A stretch of 64,000 nucleotides of DNA from JAHJQQ01 sp963737555 (GCA_963737555.1 CAVTTB010000004.1:62001-126000); one strand, 5' to 3'. Numbered from the stretch's first letter, positions 12,091 to 21,198 are shown. Notes: generated by a model from the sequence alone, not told the origin. Numbers and translations are program-made.

Positions 12091-12116
12091 GCCGCAAAGG
12101 TACAAACCTCTTTCTG

Positions 12117-12249
12117 AACCGCCCAGACGCCAAGGCGCCAAGAATGTCTTATAAGAAACCAAAGTCATTTCAAATGCACTTTTCTTGGCGCCTTGGCGTC
12201 TTGGCGGTTCCCCAAGTTTTCTTGGCGGGCTTGGCACCTTGGCGGTTCA
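12117..12249. repeat. Long hairpin repeat with CGCCAAGRCGCCAAGG arms
   Basis: Between rmuC and hpnC, an almost perfect 28-base inverted repeat (12117-12144 against 12182-12209, one mismatch) can form a long hairpin with a 37-base loop. A third, diverged copy of the right arm follows at 12220-12249. The CCAAGACGCCAAGG motif is common as a dispersed intergenic repeat in environmental bacteria. It may act as a transcription barrier between rmuC and hpnC, but there is no T-tract. Confidence 0.75.
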
Positions 12250-12271
12250 ACTCGTTTGACGTAACAACACA

Positions 12272-13129
12272 ATGAGCCACCACGCTCTCGAACAGGCCTA
12301 CGCCGAGTGCCTGGCCCTGACGCGTTCTCATTACGAAAATTTTCCAGTGGCCTCCTGGTTATTGCCGCGTGCGTTGCGCCGACCCGTTGCGGTGGTCTAT
12401 GCCTTCGCGCGTCAGGCCGATGATCTTGCCGATGAAGGTGATCTCACGCCGGAGGCACGACTGGCCGGACTCGCCGCGCTCGATGCCATGCTCGACGCCA
12501 TCGAAACCGGCACGCCGCTAACGTCACCGCTGAGTCTTGCGCTGGCCGATGTCATACGACGCCATACCTTGCCTGTCGAACTGTTCCGCGACCTGCTCAG
12601 CGCCTTCCGTCAGGATGTCACGCAGAAACAGTATGCGAATTTCGGCGAACTCATGGAGTATTGCCGACGCTCGGCCAATCCGATTGGGCGGTTGTTGTTG
12701 CATCTGATGCGCCACACCGATGCCCACGACCTCGCCTGTTCCGATGCCATATGCAGCGCGCTGCAACTGATCAATTTCTATCAAGACCTCGCCCAGGATT
12801 ACGCCGAGAATCAGCGCATTTACATCCCACAGGATGAGATGGCGCGCTTCCAGGTTGATGAAGCGCAGTTCCGCGAACGCCGCACCGATCTGGCTATGCA
12901 GCGACTGATGCAGATGCAATACGAGCGCGCCTTCAAGCTGTTGCGCGCCGGCGCGCCGCTGGCCAAACGTCTATCCGGTCGGTTTGGCTTCGAGCTGCGC
13001 CTGACGGTGCTGGGCGGGCGGCGGATTCTTGAATACCTGGATAAGAACCGCACGGATGTCTTTGCGCGACCGCGCCTGACGCGTGTCGACTGGCTGAAAA
13101 TCATCTGGCAGGCGTTGCGCGGACGCTGA
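12272..13129 (+). CDS. hpnC: Squalene synthesis protein HpnC
   Basis: Trans-isoprenyl-diphosphate-synthase fold of 285 residues. It shows the two aspartate-rich motifs QADDLADEGD (about residues 48-57) and NFYQDLAQDYAE (about 168-179). In bacteria HpnC converts hydroxysqualene pathway intermediates: HpnD makes presqualene diphosphate, HpnC hydrolyses it to hydroxysqualene, and HpnE reduces this to squalene. The three genes here are adjacent and in that family order (C, D, E), which fixes the assignment. Squalene feeds hopanoid synthesis, but no squalene-hopene cyclase lies in the window. Cytosolic, membrane-associated. Confidence 0.93.
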   Translation: MSHHALEQAYAECLALTRSHYENFPVASWLLPRALRRPVAVVYAFARQADDLADEGDLTPEARLAGLAALDAMLDAIETGTPLTSPLSLALADVIRRHTLPVELFRDLLSAFRQDVTQKQYANFGELMEYCRRSANPIGRLLLHLMRHTDAHDLACSDAICSALQLINFYQDLAQDYAENQRIYIPQDEMARFQVDEAQFRERRTDLAMQRLMQMQYERAFKLLRAGAPLAKRLSGRFGFELRLTVLGGRRILEYLDKNRTDVFARPRLTRVDWLKIIWQALRGR

Positions 13130-13152
13130 TGCACGGACTCGCCTGATCGTAT

Positions 13153-14064
13153 ATGCTTACACCCATGCCCAGCACAGCCACCCCGGCCGACCCCTTCGCC
13201 TACTGCGAACAAAAAACGGCCAGCAGCGGTTCCAGTTTCTATTACGCCTTCCGTTTCCTGCCGGACGATCAGCGCCGCGCCATTATCGCGCTGTACGCCT
13301 TCTGCCGGGAAGTCGATGATGTCGTCGATGAATGCAGCGATGTGGGTGTGGCACGCCTCAAACTGCACTGGTGGCGCGAAGAGGTTATGCGCATCTATGA
13401 CGGCACACCGGCACACCCGGTCGCTTTGGCCCTGCATGCGCAGGTACAACAGCGCAATCTGCCCAAGGAATATTTCCTGGAGATCATCGACGGCATGGAG
13501 ATGGATCTCGATCAACACCGTTACGAAACCTGGTCAGATCTCGCCTTGTATTGCCACCGCGTCGCCGGTGTGGTCGGGCTACTGTCGGCGGAGATCTTCG
13601 GCTATACGAATCGTCAGACCTTGAAATATGCCGGCGAACTGGGTACAGCATTCCAACTCACCAACATTCTGCGCGATGTGCGTGAAGATGCGCGCCGTGG
13701 TCGCATCTACTTGCCGCGTGAAGATCTGGCGCGATTCGGCGTCAACGAACAAAATATTCTGAGCCATCAACACACGCCACAGGTGCAGGCGCTATTGGCG
13801 TTCGAGCTTGAACGCGCCCGCGGCCATTACCGCAAAGCGCTTGCCCACCTGCCCGCGGAAGATCGCTATGCACAACGCGCCGGACTCATCATGTCGGCCA
13901 TCTACCAAGCCACGCTGGATGAGATCGAACAAGATGGCCTGCGTGTGTTGGATCGCCGCGTGAGCCTGACACCGTTGCGCAAACTCTGGATCGCCTGGCG
14001 CACGGCACGGCGTGAAAGCCGCACGGCACGACGTGAAGGCCGCAAGGCAGCCGCTCATGGCTGA
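13153..14064 (+). CDS. hpnD: Presqualene diphosphate synthase HpnD
   Basis: Condenses two farnesyl diphosphates to presqualene diphosphate. Signature segments are SSFYYAFRFLPDDQR, the first aspartate motif CREVDDVVDE and the second LTNILRDVREDARRGRIYLP. Length is 303 residues; a second in-frame ATG at 13165 is an equally good start. The C-terminus contains an arginine-rich duplicated TARRE/SRTARREGRK tail just before the stop. Its last 8 bases overlap the hpnE start (ATGGCTGA), showing translational coupling. It begins 23 bases after hpnC. Confidence 0.94.
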   Translation: MLTPMPSTATPADPFAYCEQKTASSGSSFYYAFRFLPDDQRRAIIALYAFCREVDDVVDECSDVGVARLKLHWWREEVMRIYDGTPAHPVALALHAQVQQRNLPKEYFLEIIDGMEMDLDQHRYETWSDLALYCHRVAGVVGLLSAEIFGYTNRQTLKYAGELGTAFQLTNILRDVREDARRGRIYLPREDLARFGVNEQNILSHQHTPQVQALLAFELERARGHYRKALAHLPAEDRYAQRAGLIMSAIYQATLDEIEQDGLRVLDRRVSLTPLRKLWIAWRTARRESRTARREGRKAAAHG

Positions 14065-15406
14065 ACCTGACCCTAAACCCGACAAGGTCCTGGTGATCGG
14101 CGGCGGCTGGGCAGGTCTGGCGGCGGCGGTCGAACTGACCCAGCACGGCATCCCCGTCACACTGCTCGAAGCGGCGCGCCAACTCGGTGGCCGCGCACGC
14201 TGTATACCGTTCGACGATCAGCGCATCGACAACGGTCAGCATCTGATGATCGGCGCCTATCAGGCCATGTTGCGACTGATGTCCACGGTGGGTGTCGATG
14301 TCGAGAGTGCTTTTTTGCGACAGCCGCTCGATCTGCATATGCGTGGCCTGCACCAGCCCGAATTACGTATGCGCGCCCGCAAACTGCCGGCGCCTCTGCA
14401 TCTGGCCCTGGCCGTGGCGACAGTGCGCGGTCTGCCGGCGCGTGAACGTCTGCAACTGCTGCGTTTCAGCCATCGCCTGCTACGCAACAAGATCGTACTC
14501 GACACCGACATCACTGCCCTGGCGCTGCTGATGGGTGAACGTCAGGGCGCGCGCGTTACCCGCGCCTTGTGGGAACCGCTGTGTCTGGCGGCCATGAACA
14601 CGCCCTTGGCCGAGACCTCGGCCAAGATGTTCCTGAACGTGTTACGACGCACCTTCACCGGCGAGGCGCACCATTCCGATCTGTTGATCCCGAAAGACGA
14701 TCTCGGTGTGCTGTTGCCGGAACCGGCGTTGGATTTCATCGAGCGCGGTGGCGGTACGGTCCTGCTCAATCACCGCGTCGAGCATCTGCTGATCGACGCC
14801 GAGGGTTGTCACGGTGCGACTTGGCGCGGCGGCGAAATCAAAGCCGAACGCGTGATTCTCGCGGTGCATCCTGTGATGTGCCGGCGATTGCTGGCACCAC
14901 ACCCGGCTTTGGCGGGGATTGCCACCGAGCTGGCGCAGTTGCGGCAAGAACCCATCACCACGGTGTATCTCCGTTACCCTGAAGATGTCGCCCTCGACAA
15001 CCATATGCAAGGTTTGCTGGACGGCCTCGGTCAATGGATTTTTGACCGGCGTATCGCTGGCCATCCCGGGCTGATCGCGGTCGTGATCAGCGGCCGTGGC
15101 GAACACCTGATGTTGGATAACGGAACGTTGAGCAACCAAATCGGCGCTGAGCTGGCCAGACTGCACCCGGATTGGCCGGCCCCACTCGCAAGCCGTGTCA
15201 TCCGCGAAAAACGCGCCACCTTTGCCGCCACCGTCGACGTGGACCGGCACCGCCCTGCCACGACCACACCGACCCCGGGTCTGTGGCTGGCCGGCGATTT
15301 CACCGCTACCGGCCTGCCTGCCACCTTGGAAGGTGCGGTACTCAGCGGCCAACGCGCCGCGGCGGCGATTCTCGGTCCCGCCTACAGCGGCGCAACCCCA
15401 CCGTAA
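14057..15406 (+). CDS. hpnE: Hydroxysqualene dehydroxylase HpnE
   Basis: FAD-dependent amine-oxidase/desaturase-fold enzyme of 449 residues that completes squalene synthesis. The Rossmann motif VLVIGGGWAGLAAAVEL begins at about residue 11, followed by LLEAARQLGGRA and the DNGQHLMIGAY segment. The C-terminal FAD motif is LWLAGDFTATGLPATLEGAV. The open frame extends upstream, but the ATG at 14057, overlapping the hpnD stop, matches the family N-terminus. Its place at the end of hpnCDE supports the role. No cyclase or hopanoid-tail genes follow; cyclic-di-GMP-type genes do. Confidence 0.94.
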   Translation: MAEPDPKPDKVLVIGGGWAGLAAAVELTQHGIPVTLLEAARQLGGRARCIPFDDQRIDNGQHLMIGAYQAMLRLMSTVGVDVESAFLRQPLDLHMRGLHQPELRMRARKLPAPLHLALAVATVRGLPARERLQLLRFSHRLLRNKIVLDTDITALALLMGERQGARVTRALWEPLCLAAMNTPLAETSAKMFLNVLRRTFTGEAHHSDLLIPKDDLGVLLPEPALDFIERGGGTVLLNHRVEHLLIDAEGCHGATWRGGEIKAERVILAVHPVMCRRLLAPHPALAGIATELAQLRQEPITTVYLRYPEDVALDNHMQGLLDGLGQWIFDRRIAGHPGLIAVVISGRGEHLMLDNGTLSNQIGAELARLHPDWPAPLASRVIREKRATFAATVDVDRHRPATTTPTPGLWLAGDFTATGLPATLEGAVLSGQRAAAAILGPAYSGATPP

Positions 15407-15493
15407 TACTCAACTTTTCCCATCGCTCGCCGAAATATCCCGAGACCGGGGCAGTCCAATCGCTTGCCCCCGCAATGGACTCGGACCCACATC

Positions 15494-16726
15494 ATGGAAA
15501 AGAAAGTCGACCGCGAAGAACTTGCGCAAGGCATGTATGTGTCACGGCTGGACCGGCCGTGGCTGGAAACACCGTTCCTGTTCCAAGGTTTCATCATCCA
15601 GAGCCAAGCTGAAATTTCCGACCTGCAGCGCCACTGCCAGTTTGTCTACATCGATATCGAGAAAGGCGAACCGGCCAAAAAATATCTCGAACCCAAACCG
15701 AACCAACAGCAACGCGCGGAGGCAGACCTGAAGCGTCTTTGTCGCAGCACACCCGGAAAGCCCATCTATCCCGACACGATCAGTGTCGAAGAGGAATTGG
15801 CGCCGGCGCGCGACAGCCACCACGACGCCTGCGAACGCATCAGCAATATTCTCGACGACGTACGCTGCGGTCGTAAATTAAATGTCGCCGCCGCGGAGCA
15901 AGCGGTCAACAAGATGATCGAGAGCATCCTGCGCAACCCGGATGCCTACATGTGGTTGACAAAATTAAAGCACAAAGACTCTTATACCTACGCGCATTCC
16001 ATCGATGCCTGTGCGTTGGCGATCACCTTTGGCCGACATCTCGGCCTGCCACGCACCGAACTCGAACAAGTCGCTGTCGGCACCCTGTTGTTCGACATTG
16101 GCAAGATGAAGCTGCCAGAAGAACTGTTGGACAAACCAGGCCGGCTGACTGCAGAAGAATTCGAATTGATGCAGGCGCATGTAGCGCACAGCGTGCATCT
16201 TATGACCGATACCAAAGGTATCAGCCCAACCTCCATCGAAGTCGCGTACAGCCATCACGAGCGTCATAACGGTCGCGGCTATCCGCGCGGATTGGATTCT
16301 GATCACACCTCTGTGTATGGGAAAATAGCCGCCATCGTCGACTGTTATGACGCCATCACCAGCGACCGTCCTTACTCGGTTGCCGTGTCGCCGCATGAAG
16401 CCATCCGCAGCCTGTACGAATGGCGCAACGTCGACTTCCAGGAGGAGTTGGTCGAGCAGTTCATTCAGTGTTTGGGCGTATACCCGACCGGCACATTGGT
16501 AGAACTCAGTACCGGACAAGTCGGTATTGTGCTATCGCAGAATCGTGTGCGCCGCCTACGCCCGAAGGTGATGTTGGTATTGAATGCCGAAAAGCATGGC
16601 TACGACATTGCGCCGACAATTGATCTGATGCTCGAAACGGTCGACCGTCAAGGCCAGATGCTGGAAATCGCACGTTCGCTCGATCCCGGCAGCTATGGCA
16701 TCGACACCACCGCGTACTTCCTGTGA
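15494..16726 (+). CDS. DUF3391/HD-GYP domain protein with altered HD motif
   Basis: About 410 residues: an N-terminal DUF3391-like domain (GMYVSRLDRPWLETPFLFQG), then an HD-GYP domain of the cyclic-di-GMP phosphodiesterase family. The metal histidine before the aspartate is replaced: LLFDIGK instead of LLHDxGK (TTC at 16091). The last motif reads HHERHNGRGYP, keeping HHE and GYP but with Asn for Asp. The first His (AHSIDA) and the middle His (QAHVAHS) remain. Active HD-GYP enzymes use these histidines to hold Fe or Mn, so activity may be reduced or lost, leaving a binding role. The ATG at 15494 was chosen because the family start is MEKKVDREELAQGM. The next gene, GGDEF-EAL, follows after 15 bases. 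Confidence 0.88.
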   Translation: MEKKVDREELAQGMYVSRLDRPWLETPFLFQGFIIQSQAEISDLQRHCQFVYIDIEKGEPAKKYLEPKPNQQQRAEADLKRLCRSTPGKPIYPDTISVEEELAPARDSHHDACERISNILDDVRCGRKLNVAAAEQAVNKMIESILRNPDAYMWLTKLKHKDSYTYAHSIDACALAITFGRHLGLPRTELEQVAVGTLLFDIGKMKLPEELLDKPGRLTAEEFELMQAHVAHSVHLMTDTKGISPTSIEVAYSHHERHNGRGYPRGLDSDHTSVYGKIAAIVDCYDAITSDRPYSVAVSPHEAIRSLYEWRNVDFQEELVEQFIQCLGVYPTGTLVELSTGQVGIVLSQNRVRRLRPKVMLVLNAEKHGYDIAPTIDLMLETVDRQGQMLEIARSLDPGSYGIDTTAYFL

Positions 16727-16741
16727 TAGGCGGATCTGTCG

Positions 16742-18067
16742 ATGGAACTTGATACGCTAACTGGATTGCCTGACCGCCACACGTTTTTCCAGCGCCTGGA
16801 AGCACAGATCAAATACTGCGGTACCGTTGGCGACCTGCTTGGTGTCGTGGTGTTCAATCTGCGTCGTTTCCGCGATATCAATCGCGAATATGGCTATCAA
16901 GTTGGCGATGCACTATTGGTCGAGGCGGCAAGCCGTATCCGGGGTGCGCTGCGCCAGTCCGATACTGTCGCCCGGCTCGGCGCGGATGAATTCGTCCTGC
17001 TGCTACCCGGCATGATAAACCCAGGGCATGCTCAGCTCGCCGCACACAAAATCGAGCGCGCCTTGAGAGAACCTTTCGACGTCCAGGGATTGCGTCTGCG
17101 GATGCGCAGTTATGCCGGCATAGCGTTGTATCCACAACACGCCGCTAATGCACAGCATCTGATGCAGGCGGTCGACTGCGCGCTGATCGAGGCGCGCGAG
17201 ACCGCGACCAGTTGCGAATTATTTTCTGAAAACCTCGATGCCGCCAAACCCAGTCTGTTGGCGCTGGAAAACGATCTGCAGGATGCCATCGAACACAATG
17301 AGCTGCGGCTGTATCTGCAACCACAGATCGACCTCGAACGCAGCCTGGTCACCGGCTTCGAATGTCTGTCACGTTGGCATCATCCAGATCGAGGCAATAT
17401 CTCGCCCGATCAATTTATAGCGTTGGCGGAACAGACCGGGCATATCGAGGCGCTGACATTATGGTCACTGAAAACCGCGCTGCATCATTTGAAAATGCTG
17501 TCCCATCTGCAACCGCAATTGACGATGTCCGTCAATCTTTCTGCAGGTATTCTGCACCACCCGGATATCGTCGACCTGGTCCAGCAATCTCTCGCCATCT
17601 GGAATACCTCGCCGGGCAGCCTGATACTGGAAGTCACTGAAAGCGCCATGATGCAACAGCCGGATCGAGGCGTAGAGGTTTTGCGCCGCCTGCAGGCTCT
17701 GGGTGTCGGTCTGTCCATCGATGACTTCGGCACCGGTTATTCATCACTGGCCTATCTCAAGAAATTGCCTGTGCAAGAACTCAAAATCGACAAGTCATTC
17801 GTCGCCGACCTGGATCGCTCCGACGAAGACGAACGTATTGTCCGCGCGATAATTTCACTGGCACATAACTTCGGCATGCGTGTCGTTGCCGAGGGCGTGG
17901 AAAATAAAGCCATTCTGGAACGGCTTGCCGATCTGGGTTGTGATCTCGCACAAGGCATGCACATCGCCATGGCCATGCGCGTCGACGATGCGGCGGCCTG
18001 GTTGACCCATCCGTCCGATCAGACGGTCACGGCGCCGCTTGTATCGAGTGACGCATACCGCCGCTGA
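16742..18067 (+). CDS. GGDEF-EAL dual-domain cyclic-di-GMP protein
   Basis: About 441 residues without an obvious sensory or membrane domain. The GGDEF domain starts at the very N-terminus (DTLTGLPDRHTFF) and has GADEF in place of GGDEF, so cyclase activity is doubtful. The EAL domain has GFECLSRWHHPD (ECL for EAL, catalytic Glu kept), VNLSAGIL, EVTESAMM, SIDDFGTGYSSLAYL, ELKIDKSFV and VAEGVE. Most metal- and base-providing residues are therefore present and phosphodiesterase activity is plausible. The terminal QG motif is altered (AQGMHIAM). It probably shares a transcript with the HD-GYP gene. Confidence 0.9.
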   Translation: MELDTLTGLPDRHTFFQRLEAQIKYCGTVGDLLGVVVFNLRRFRDINREYGYQVGDALLVEAASRIRGALRQSDTVARLGADEFVLLLPGMINPGHAQLAAHKIERALREPFDVQGLRLRMRSYAGIALYPQHAANAQHLMQAVDCALIEARETATSCELFSENLDAAKPSLLALENDLQDAIEHNELRLYLQPQIDLERSLVTGFECLSRWHHPDRGNISPDQFIALAEQTGHIEALTLWSLKTALHHLKMLSHLQPQLTMSVNLSAGILHHPDIVDLVQQSLAIWNTSPGSLILEVTESAMMQQPDRGVEVLRRLQALGVGLSIDDFGTGYSSLAYLKKLPVQELKIDKSFVADLDRSDEDERIVRAIISLAHNFGMRVVAEGVENKAILERLADLGCDLAQGMHIAMAMRVDDAAAWLTHPSDQTVTAPLVSSDAYRR

Positions 18068-18091
18068 ATGGCACCCAGCCGGCGCCAGCAG

Positions 18092-18119
18092 TTCCTGCCC
18101 GCTAGGTTTTACGTATAAT
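18092..18119 (+). promoter_or_regulatory. Candidate sigma-70 promoter for yciK
   Basis: A perfect TATAAT (18114-18119) lies 32 bases before the yciK ATG; a poor -35 (TTCCTG) is spaced 16 bases upstream. Only the -10 is convincing. Confidence 0.45.
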
Positions 18120-18151
18120 GCCGTCTCCCACTGGCAGGCATCTTAATCAGC

Positions 18152-18922
18152 ATGAGCATCTATTCTCCCCCCGCCGATCTACTGGCCGATCGCGTCATCC
18201 TCATCACCGGCGCGGGCGATGGCATTGGTCGCGTGGCGGCACTGACGTGCGCGGCACACGGCGCGACCGTCATTTTACTCGGTCGCACCATCGGCAAGCT
18301 CGAACGCGTCTACGATGAGATCGAACAGGCCGGGCATCCGCAGCCGGCGATTTATCCCATGAATCTGGAAGGCGCCACCGCAAAAGATTACGCCGATCTC
18401 GCTGCGACGTTGGAGCGTGAATTCGGTCGCCTCGATGGCCTGTTGCACAACGCTGCGCTGCTCGGCAGCCTGTCGCCTATGGCACATCAGGATATCGATC
18501 TGTGGTTCAAGGTAATGCAGGTCAACCTCAATGCGCCGTTCTTGCTCACGCGCGCCTGCCTGGGTTTACTGATGCAGGCGCCGGACGCTTCGATCGTGTT
18601 CACCAGCGATCAGGTCGGGCGTAGCGGCCGCGCCTATTGGGGCGCCTATGGCGTGTCCAAGGCCGGCATCGAAGGGATGAGCCAGATCCTGGCGCAAGAG
18701 TTGGAGACCAATACCCAGGTACGCGTGAACAGTCTCGACCCGGGTGCGGTACGCACGCGCATGCGCACCCTTGCCTACCCCGGTGAAAACGCCCTGGCAA
18801 ATGTTCCACCCGAGACGGTTATGCCGGCCTATCTGTATCTTCTGGGTCCGGACAGCCGCGGCATCACCGGCCAACAATTCGAAGCCCAGAATTTCGATTG
18901 GCCTGCGACGTTGCGGCATTGA
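18152..18922 (+). CDS. yciK: YciK-type short-chain oxidoreductase
   Basis: Short-chain dehydrogenase/reductase of 256 residues. Visible are the cofactor motif ILITGAGDGIG (about residues 15-25), the NNAG-like LLHNAALLGSLSPM, the catalytic serine in SIVFTSDQVGRSG, and Tyr/Lys in YWGAYGVSKAG. YciK proteins form a conserved gammaproteobacterial group with no firmly known substrate; NADP(H) use is usual. In Pseudomonas the homologue directly follows the ubiG-mupP pair; here about 8.4 kb of extra genes separate them. It converges with the next gene: its TGA ends one base before the neighbour's stop. Confidence 0.92.
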   Translation: MSIYSPPADLLADRVILITGAGDGIGRVAALTCAAHGATVILLGRTIGKLERVYDEIEQAGHPQPAIYPMNLEGATAKDYADLAATLEREFGRLDGLLHNAALLGSLSPMAHQDIDLWFKVMQVNLNAPFLLTRACLGLLMQAPDASIVFTSDQVGRSGRAYWGAYGVSKAGIEGMSQILAQELETNTQVRVNSLDPGAVRTRMRTLAYPGENALANVPPETVMPAYLYLLGPDSRGITGQQFEAQNFDWPATLRH

Positions 18923-19983
18923 TCACTGCATGATATCCACATGCACGCCCTGCGCTTCTCAGCGCATCGGCGCGCGCTTGAATGTAGCGCTGGAAATTGG
19001 GTTGCTTCTTGTATGCACCTGAGGCGACATAATCCATGGCCGTCTGAATATGGAATGCCTTCAGATAGGCCTCGGTCCTGAAATATCTCTTTGCCACTCG
19101 CATCGAACATCACCAGCGTCGGCGCATATTGGACATTCAAGGCACGCGCCCATTGCGCGGCCGTAAGATGCTCTCCGTCCGGCGTGGTCAACGCTGTCTT
19201 CGACCACATATCGAACAGCGCCACATCGAACTTGGCCAGCTCCGCACGACTCTCCGGACGCTTGAGTATATCGAGATGCAGTTCATCGCAGGCCGCGCAA
19301 TCGGCCTGTTCGAAAAATACGGCCAGCGGCCGGTTGCCGACGCGCTTATCCAGTTGGTAGGGTGCAGAGAGGTAACTCTCGTCCTGGTGCAGTTTGCCGT
19401 GCGCGGCCACCGGCACCTGTTGCTGTAGATAATCGCGGAAACTCTGTCGGCCACTTTCCGTCGGCGAACCGGCATACTCGAGCGCCGCTTTAAAACGATG
19501 TGGCGGATAGTAGCCGTTCAGACGCAGCACCACCGCGCCCGTCTCATCGAGGAACACCAGGGTCGGCGTGAACATCACCTTCAGTTGGCTGGCGAACTGC
19601 TTTTCGATCATCGGCTGGCCCTGCAAATCCACGACCTCGCGGTCACCCCAAATGTTGAGGGCCAGCACATCGAAGCGGGCGCGGGTCATTGCCTCGATAT
19701 CACGCAAGGCGAAATTGGTCTCTAACAGTTTTTGGCAATAGGGGCAGCCGTCCTGATAAAAAAACAGCACTAATCGCTTGCCTGCTGCCTTCGCTTCGGC
19801 GACATCGTCACGCAGATTCAGGAAGGAATGTTTAAACCACACCGGCGGTTCGTGGTAACCCGGATTGACCATCCCGGGCTCAAGGCTGGGGTTGACCGTG
19901 ACTGGTTCTACATCCGCCGCCCTGAGCGGCGCCAAACCCATCCACATCACTGTCATCATGATTAAGCCGAAGATGCGCGTCAT
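18923..19983 (-). CDS. Periplasmic protein with two thioredoxin-fold domains (frameshifted)
   Basis: About 353 residues after correction. A signal peptide (MTRIFGLIMMTVMWMGLAPL, cleaved near RAA) is followed by a first thioredoxin-like domain with CPYC in FFYQDGCPYCQKL. A second has CAAC in FFEQADCAACDELH; both carry the cis-Pro segment (FTPTLVF, YAPTLVMF). The C-terminus, FRTEAYLKAFHIQTAMDYVA to the TGA at 18923, lies in other frames: two shifts, near 19095 and near 18955. The start at 19983 was chosen because GGGGAG lies 9 bases upstream and a signal peptide follows. Likely a periplasmic thiol-disulfide oxidoreductase, related to SoxW/DsbD-gamma-like thioredoxins; partner unknown. Confidence 0.82.
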
Positions 19984-20147
19984 CTGCGTTAGCTCCCCTG
20001 ACATTGCTTAGAGCATGCTCGCACCCTCCTTACGAGCGGGCAAGCAAGACCCCAGTGAGCGGCATCAAACGGCCGTCAGTTTCCTGTCACGCATATAAAC
20101 GGCAGAAATAAGCCGCCCTTGTACTCGTCAATTTAATGACTTAATAA

Positions 20148-20177
20148 TTGACACTAGATAGACTAATCGATTCTATA
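20148..20177 (+). promoter_or_regulatory. Candidate promoter for the GGDEF gene
   Basis: In the A+T-rich gap 20105-20265, a perfect -35 TTGACA (20148-20153) is followed after 18 bases by TCTATA (20172-20177), a weak -10. A TATAGT lies slightly further on, with 20-base spacing. It faces the GGDEF gene. Confidence 0.35.
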
Positions 20178-20289
20178 GTGATTGTTATTATAATTTTTTT
20201 AATATAACGCCTAGTCTTTGGCATAGAACTCGCATTGTACTTCAGGCAAGTTAGCAGCAACGCTGTTGGACAACCCAATAGGACCGACC

Positions 20290-21195
20290 ATGCAAAGCTA
20301 CGCTGAAAATCTGAGTCTGGTGACGCCCAATCCGCCAAGCACCGATGCGGCTCGTCGCACCGACGACCTCGCCGACCGTCTGTTGCGCGTGACTCAATCG
20401 TTGCAGACGACGCTGGACATCCCGCCGCTGCTCGAACTGTTCTATCTTCAGGGCAATGCCAACGTCCCGCTGGATGCCCTGGAATACATCAACGAGGCCG
20501 CGAATCTGGAATATCGCGTCGGCACCCGTGGCCGACATACCTGCACCTATAACTTGCGCCTCGGCGAAATTGACATGGGTAGCCTGCTGTTCCGCCGGCG
20601 CAGCAAGTTCACGGAAGACGAAACCGTCATTATCGAAAAGCTGCTGTGCTGCCTGCTTTATCCTTTGCGCAACGCCCTCATGTACCGCGACGCCCTGGCG
20701 CTGGCACAGAAAGATGCACTGACGGGAATTCGCAATCGCGCTGCCTTGGACGAATCGTTGCGCGCTGAAATCAATATGGCCGGGCGTCACGGCACCCCGC
20801 TTTCACTCGTGGTGTTCGACATCGATCATTTCAAAGCCATCAATGATCAATTTGGCCACAGCCAAGGTGACGTCGCGATCAAATCGGTGGTCGAATGCGC
20901 CCAACACTGCGCTCGCAGCACCGACATGCTGTTCCGCTACGGTGGCGAAGAATTCGTCATGATCCTGCGTAACACAACACTGAGCGGCGCGCGCCTGCTG
21001 GCCGATCGCATCCGTCGTAGAGTGGAAAACATGGAATGCCAGGGTAGCCGCAAACCGATCAGCATGACCGTCAGCGCTGGCGTTGCTGCAATGGAAAATG
21101 GCGAGACCGCACAACAACTTTTTGAACGCGCCGATTCAGCCCTGTATGCCGCTAAGCACGGTGGTCGTAATCAGGTGTGCGTGGACGAGGCTTAA
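20290..21195 (+). CDS. GGDEF-domain diguanylate cyclase
   Basis: About 301 residues. The N-terminal half (to about residue 140) is a GAF-like or unclassified sensory region containing LEYRVGTRGRHTCTYNLRLG and LLFRRRSKFTEDE. The C-terminal GGDEF domain starts at KDALTGIRNRAALDE and has an intact active site RYGGEEFVMIL, plus FDIDHFKAINDQFGHSQGD. No RxxD inhibitory site was evident before it. The enzyme should make cyclic-di-GMP from GTP, in contrast to the altered domains of the two proteins at 15.5-18 kb. The start was chosen at the second ATG (MQSYAENLS); an earlier in-frame ATG exists at 20266. Confidence 0.9.
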   Translation: MQSYAENLSLVTPNPPSTDAARRTDDLADRLLRVTQSLQTTLDIPPLLELFYLQGNANVPLDALEYINEAANLEYRVGTRGRHTCTYNLRLGEIDMGSLLFRRRSKFTEDETVIIEKLLCCLLYPLRNALMYRDALALAQKDALTGIRNRAALDESLRAEINMAGRHGTPLSLVVFDIDHFKAINDQFGHSQGDVAIKSVVECAQHCARSTDMLFRYGGEEFVMILRNTTLSGARLLADRIRRRVENMECQGSRKPISMTVSAGVAAMENGETAQQLFERADSALYAAKHGGRNQVCVDEA

Positions 21196-21198
21196 ACC

